Assembly: GCA_029261965.1 (NCBI GenBank)
Contig: JAJDAH010000098.1
Span: forward strand, 1 to 50,772
Reading direction: 5' to 3'
DNA length: 50,772 bases
Source of the DNA: Polyangiaceae bacterium
Lineage (GTDB): Bacteria; Myxococcota_A; Polyangia; Polyangiales; Polyangiaceae
The notes below the pieces were generated by a model. The model was not told where the DNA came from, searched no databases, and was given only the letters and a program-made list of their open reading frames with translations. The translations under genes and the position numbers were made by a program. Of the stretch, positions 48,051 to 50,772 are shown piece by piece (position 1 is the first letter of the stretch; each line of letters opens with the position of its first letter).

Positions 48051-49765
48051 TGGCCGGCCCGGCGGTTTCTCTGGAAGAAGCCTCGCGGCGGGTCGCGAGA
48101 CTGCGTGGGCTGACGATCACCGGCGTGGCGGCGGCGGCGGTGATCGCCGTTTGTTGCAATGTGCTCGTGGGCCGCTTCTACAAACGGTGGGATTGGACCT
48201 CCCAGGGGCTCTACACGCTCTCGCACGCCACCCTCGAGACGCTGCACGGTCTCGACGCTCCAATAGACGTCGTCGTCTTCTTGAGCGCGAGCGACCCGCT
48301 GACGGTGAGCGTGCGCCACATGCTCGACGCCTACGGGGCGGAGACCCGCATGCTCCGGCCCAAGTTCGTGGACCCGGACCGCTCGCCGGCGGAGTTCATG
48401 GTGCTGCAGGAGAAGTACGGCATTCGGGTCGAGGGCAAAACCGAGGACGGCCGACTCGTCACTGATGCGGCCCTCGTCGTGTCGAAAGGCAAGAAGCGCT
48501 GGTTTCTGACCGCGGCGGACATTTTTGCTTACGACGACGAAGGTCGGGTCAAGTCCAAGCTCGAGCAGTCGCTCACCGGCGGGATCCGCAACGTCGTCGG
48601 CGAAGAGCGGACGAAGATTTGCTTCACGCAAGGGCACGGCGAGATTTCGAGCGATGACGGCGGCGCTCAAGGGCTCGGCGAGCTCCGGTTTCGCCTGCAG
48701 AAGAACAACTACGAAGCCATCGTGGTCGATCTGGCGCAACCCGAGCGAAACCAGAAGCTGTCGGAATGCGGCCTCATGCTCATCGCCGGGCCCGAGCAAC
48801 CCTTCACGAAAAAGGCTGCAGCCCGCGTCGACAAGTACCTCGTCGGTGGAGGCAACGTCTTTCTTCTCGTCAACCCGATGCTCGACGACGAGATCCGCAT
48901 CATTCCTACCGGGCTCGAAGCGCTCGCTCGAAAGGGCGGCATCGAGCTCGGTGGCGACTTCGTGCTCGAACGCGACGGCAAGCACGTCTTGCCCATCGGC
49001 ATCGGCGAGTCATTTTTTGCGCTGCCCGCGCCGCACGCCATCACCCGCGGGCTCATCGACGAAGTCGAGGACAGCAAGGTTCGGGTTCTCGTGCGCAACG
49101 CACAGAGTCTCAGGCGCAGCAAGGGAGAGCAGCAGCCGGTGAGCTTGCTGTCGACGAGCGGCGAAGCGTTCAGCGTGACCGACATTCGCCCGTTCGTTCA
49201 GGAGGGGGCGCTACTGGAGAAGGGACCGGGCGACGAGCAGGGGCCATTTTCCGTCGCGATGGCCGCAGAGCTTCCGAAACCGGCGGGCTCGGATGCGGCG
49301 CACGGCCCTCGCATCGTGGTCGCAGGGTCGGCGAATCTCGTTTGGGCCGGCAACTGGCGAGATCCGACGACCGTCGGTGATCGTGTGCTGGTGGAGAGCG
49401 CGATTTCGTGGCTCGCGGCGCGGCCGGTGATGGTGGACGTGCCCGAGAAAGCCGCGCAAGAGGCGGGACTTCGGCTGACCGAAGAGTCGATGAGCGACGT
49501 GCTCTTGTACGTTCTGCTCTACCTCCCCGGAGCGACGGTCATTCTCGGTGGCGTCGTGATGTACCGACGGCGGCTCGTAGAGCGACGCTCGCGGCGCGAC
49601 CGCCACGAAAAATCCGCGCCAAAAAGCCGGCCATCGAGCACGGATGGCGACGACGCGGACGAGACCGATTCGAGCGACGACGATTCGAGCGACGACGATT
49701 CGAGCGACCGCGATTCGGACGAGATCGCTTCGAGCGACGGCGACTCGAAAGAGGAGAAGTCGTGA
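48050..49765 (+). CDS. GldG-like auxiliary transport protein
   Basis: 571 residues from the ATG at 48050. One N-terminal span (about residues 19-41) and one near the C-terminus (SDVLLYVLLYLPGATVILGG) frame a large extracytoplasmic domain. WDWTSQGLYTLSHATLETLH, DVVVFLSASDPLTVSVRHML, ICFTQGHGEISS and VDKYLVGGGNVFLLVNPMLD match the GldG/ABC_transp_aux pattern. The tail is a striking acidic Asp/Ser run of about 40 residues with a 15-bp repeat. It pairs with the permease and ATPase upstream. Its stop overlaps the DUF4340 start by 4 bp. Confidence 0.9.
   Translation: MAGPAVSLEEASRRVARLRGLTITGVAAAAVIAVCCNVLVGRFYKRWDWTSQGLYTLSHATLETLHGLDAPIDVVVFLSASDPLTVSVRHMLDAYGAETRMLRPKFVDPDRSPAEFMVLQEKYGIRVEGKTEDGRLVTDAALVVSKGKKRWFLTAADIFAYDDEGRVKSKLEQSLTGGIRNVVGEERTKICFTQGHGEISSDDGGAQGLGELRFRLQKNNYEAIVVDLAQPERNQKLSECGLMLIAGPEQPFTKKAAARVDKYLVGGGNVFLLVNPMLDDEIRIIPTGLEALARKGGIELGGDFVLERDGKHVLPIGIGESFFALPAPHAITRGLIDEVEDSKVRVLVRNAQSLRRSKGEQQPVSLLSTSGEAFSVTDIRPFVQEGALLEKGPGDEQGPFSVAMAAELPKPAGSDAAHGPRIVVAGSANLVWAGNWRDPTTVGDRVLVESAISWLAARPVMVDVPEKAAQEAGLRLTEESMSDVLLYVLLYLPGATVILGGVVMYRRRLVERRSRRDRHEKSAPKSRPSSTDGDDADETDSSDDDSSDDDSSDRDSDEIASSDGDSKEEKS
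49667..49711 (+). repeat. 15-bp tandem repeat in the acidic tail of the GldG-like gene
   Basis: Three in-frame units of GATTCGAGCGACGAC (the third ends CGC) encode DSSDD, DSSDD and DSSDR. They form part of a longer Asp/Ser-rich cytoplasmic or periplasmic tail. Confidence 0.9.
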
Positions 49766-50772
49766 ACCTCGATCGGTCCCAGATGGTGAACGCGGGCCTG
49801 GTCGCGGTGGCCATCGCTCTCGTCATCACGGTTTTTGCGACGTCGGGCAGTGTCACCACCTCGGAAATCGAAGCGCGGAGCGACAACGTGCTCGTCGCTT
49901 TTCGTGAAGACGACATCTCGTACGTGAAGATCGAGCGAGAGGGCGGCGACATCGTGCTCGACCGGCCGACGGTCGACGATGCGGGACTCGGCGATTGGTT
50001 CGTGCGAGAACCCGTCGAAGAAGAAGCCGATCCGGCGGGAATGCAGGCGTATCTCGATGCGCTCCGATTCGCGACCTGGATCCGGCGCGTCGACGACGAT
50101 CAGGTCGATCGAAAGAAGTTCGGCCTCGAGTCGCCTCGGCTCGTGGTTTGGGTCCGCATGGGCAAAATCGGCTACAAGATTCGAGTCGGGGGCGAGGCCG
50201 CTTCCCCGGCAGGATCCTTCTACGTCGAAGTCGCGGGAGAAAACGCGCCGCGGGCCGGCGTCGGCATCGTTTCCAAGACCCTGGTCACCGAGCTCGAGAC
50301 CACCGTCGACTCGTTCCGAGAGCGTTTGCTCGTTCGATACGTTTCTTCGTCGCTCTCCAAGATCGTTCTCGAAGGGCGCGGCGGTACCCGCAAGTTGCGC
50401 GCCACCGAGTGGGACGGTTGGCGGTTCGACGGCCAGTACGGGGACGCTCGAGTGAACCGGGCAGCGCTCGATCGTGTGCTCTTGCAGTTCGCCAGGACCA
50501 GCGCGGATCGCTTCGTGGACGTGTTGGTGGCGGAGAAGGCGCTTGCGGACGCCGACACGGTTCACATCACGCTCATTCACGAAGAGAAGGACCGGCCCAA
50601 GGCGGTCATCGAAGTGGGAGGCGTGTGCCCTACCAGCGAAAACGACGTCGTCGGTTTTCGGCGCGAGCCCGAGCCGGTGGCGGCTTGTGTGCCCCGGAGC
50701 GTGATGGATGGTCTGTCCACCGGCGCAGACGAGCTGCTCGACCGCAATCTTTTTTACATGCGCATCGACGAA
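49762..50772 (+). CDS. DUF4340 domain protein, cut by the window edge
   Basis: 337 residues are visible from a GTG at 49762; the gene continues outside. An N-terminal span (MVNAGLVAVAIALVITVFAT) is followed by a beta-rich extracytoplasmic domain (VLVAFREDDISYVKIEREGG, WIRRVDDDQVDRKKFGLESP, YKIRVGGEAASPAGSFYVEV), the DUF4340 pattern. Such proteins often follow GldG-like genes and are thought to be part of the same exporter complex; their precise job is not known. It overlaps the GldG-like gene by 4 bp. Confidence 0.85.
   Translation, partial: MNLDRSQMVNAGLVAVAIALVITVFATSGSVTTSEIEARSDNVLVAFREDDISYVKIEREGGDIVLDRPTVDDAGLGDWFVREPVEEEADPAGMQAYLDALRFATWIRRVDDDQVDRKKFGLESPRLVVWVRMGKIGYKIRVGGEAASPAGSFYVEVAGENAPRAGVGIVSKTLVTELETTVDSFRERLLVRYVSSSLSKIVLEGRGGTRKLRATEWDGWRFDGQYGDARVNRAALDRVLLQFARTSADRFVDVLVAEKALADADTVHITLIHEEKDRPKAVIEVGGVCPTSENDVVGFRREPEPVAACVPRSVMDGLSTGADELLDRNLFYMRIDE

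Overview
The window is GC-rich DNA that looks myxobacterial, probably from the Polyangiales side of the Myxococcota. That is an inference. It rests on many lipoproteins with long Gly/Ala/Ser/Thr linkers, an FHA-like/TonB-like (AgmX/PglI/GltG-type) protein, a zinc-ribbon/GYF protein, a receiver-DUF4388 (PatA-type) regulator, a DUF1800/DUF1501 pair, and frequent GTG starts with 1-4 bp gene overlaps. No rRNA or other species marker is present, so the genus cannot be named.

Layout. (1) Positions 1 to about 11,900 form an accessory region. It starts with broken insertion sequences (an IS3-type orfA tail and a deleted IS66). These are followed by an orphan multi-spanning membrane protein, an apparently complete IS66-family element with a convergent passenger gene, an IS256-family element abutting it, an IS3 orfB tail, a badly decayed second IS256 transposase, a sugar-epimerase-like gene and a mini-EamA membrane protein. 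It ends with a two-gene unit: a 94-residue protein and a large serine recombinase. The recombinase frame runs into a tRNA-Arg(TCT) gene on the opposite strand, so this tRNA is the likely edge of an integrated island. (2) 12.0-18.8 kb holds a lipoprotein glycerophosphodiesterase, uppS, a CreBC/OmpR-type two-component pair and two secreted Cys-rich lipoproteins. (3) 18.9-28.5 kb holds a zinc-ribbon membrane protein carrying two compensating frameshifts, a lipoprotein joined to an SspB-type ClpXP adaptor with a repeated linker, a Cys-rich lipoprotein, and a zinc-ribbon/GYF/TPR membrane protein followed immediately by a lipoprotein SppA protease. (4) 28.5-38.6 kb holds tRNA-Ser(GCT), a GlcD-type oxidase, another Gly-rich lipoprotein, the receiver-DUF4388 regulator, a DUF1800/DUF1501 operon, a GH25 lysozyme lipoprotein, the GltG-like TonB protein and an FHA-GGDEF cyclase. 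(5) 38.7-50.8 kb holds housekeeping and envelope genes (orn, an MJ1255-type glycosyltransferase, a CrtI-like oxidoreductase, ruvC-lolA-ogt, a DUF4349 pair, DUF1223). It closes with a tight GldA/GldF/GldG-like ABC operon plus a DUF4340 protein that leaves the window.

How it fits together. The right three quarters is chromosomal backbone dominated by cell-envelope and surface biology: lipoproteins, their carrier LolA, peptidoglycan and isoprenoid carriers, c-di-GMP signalling and motility-like complexes. The left quarter is a mobile-element graveyard carrying possible surface-polysaccharide cargo. The most unusual points are the recombinase gene that takes its stop codon from an antisense tRNA anticodon loop, its small overlapping partner with a hairpin leader, the IS66 passenger gene, the SspB adaptor with an 18-bp repeat expansion, and two proteins whose architectures resemble myxobacterial focal-adhesion components. 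No CRISPR array, phage structural gene or rRNA was seen.
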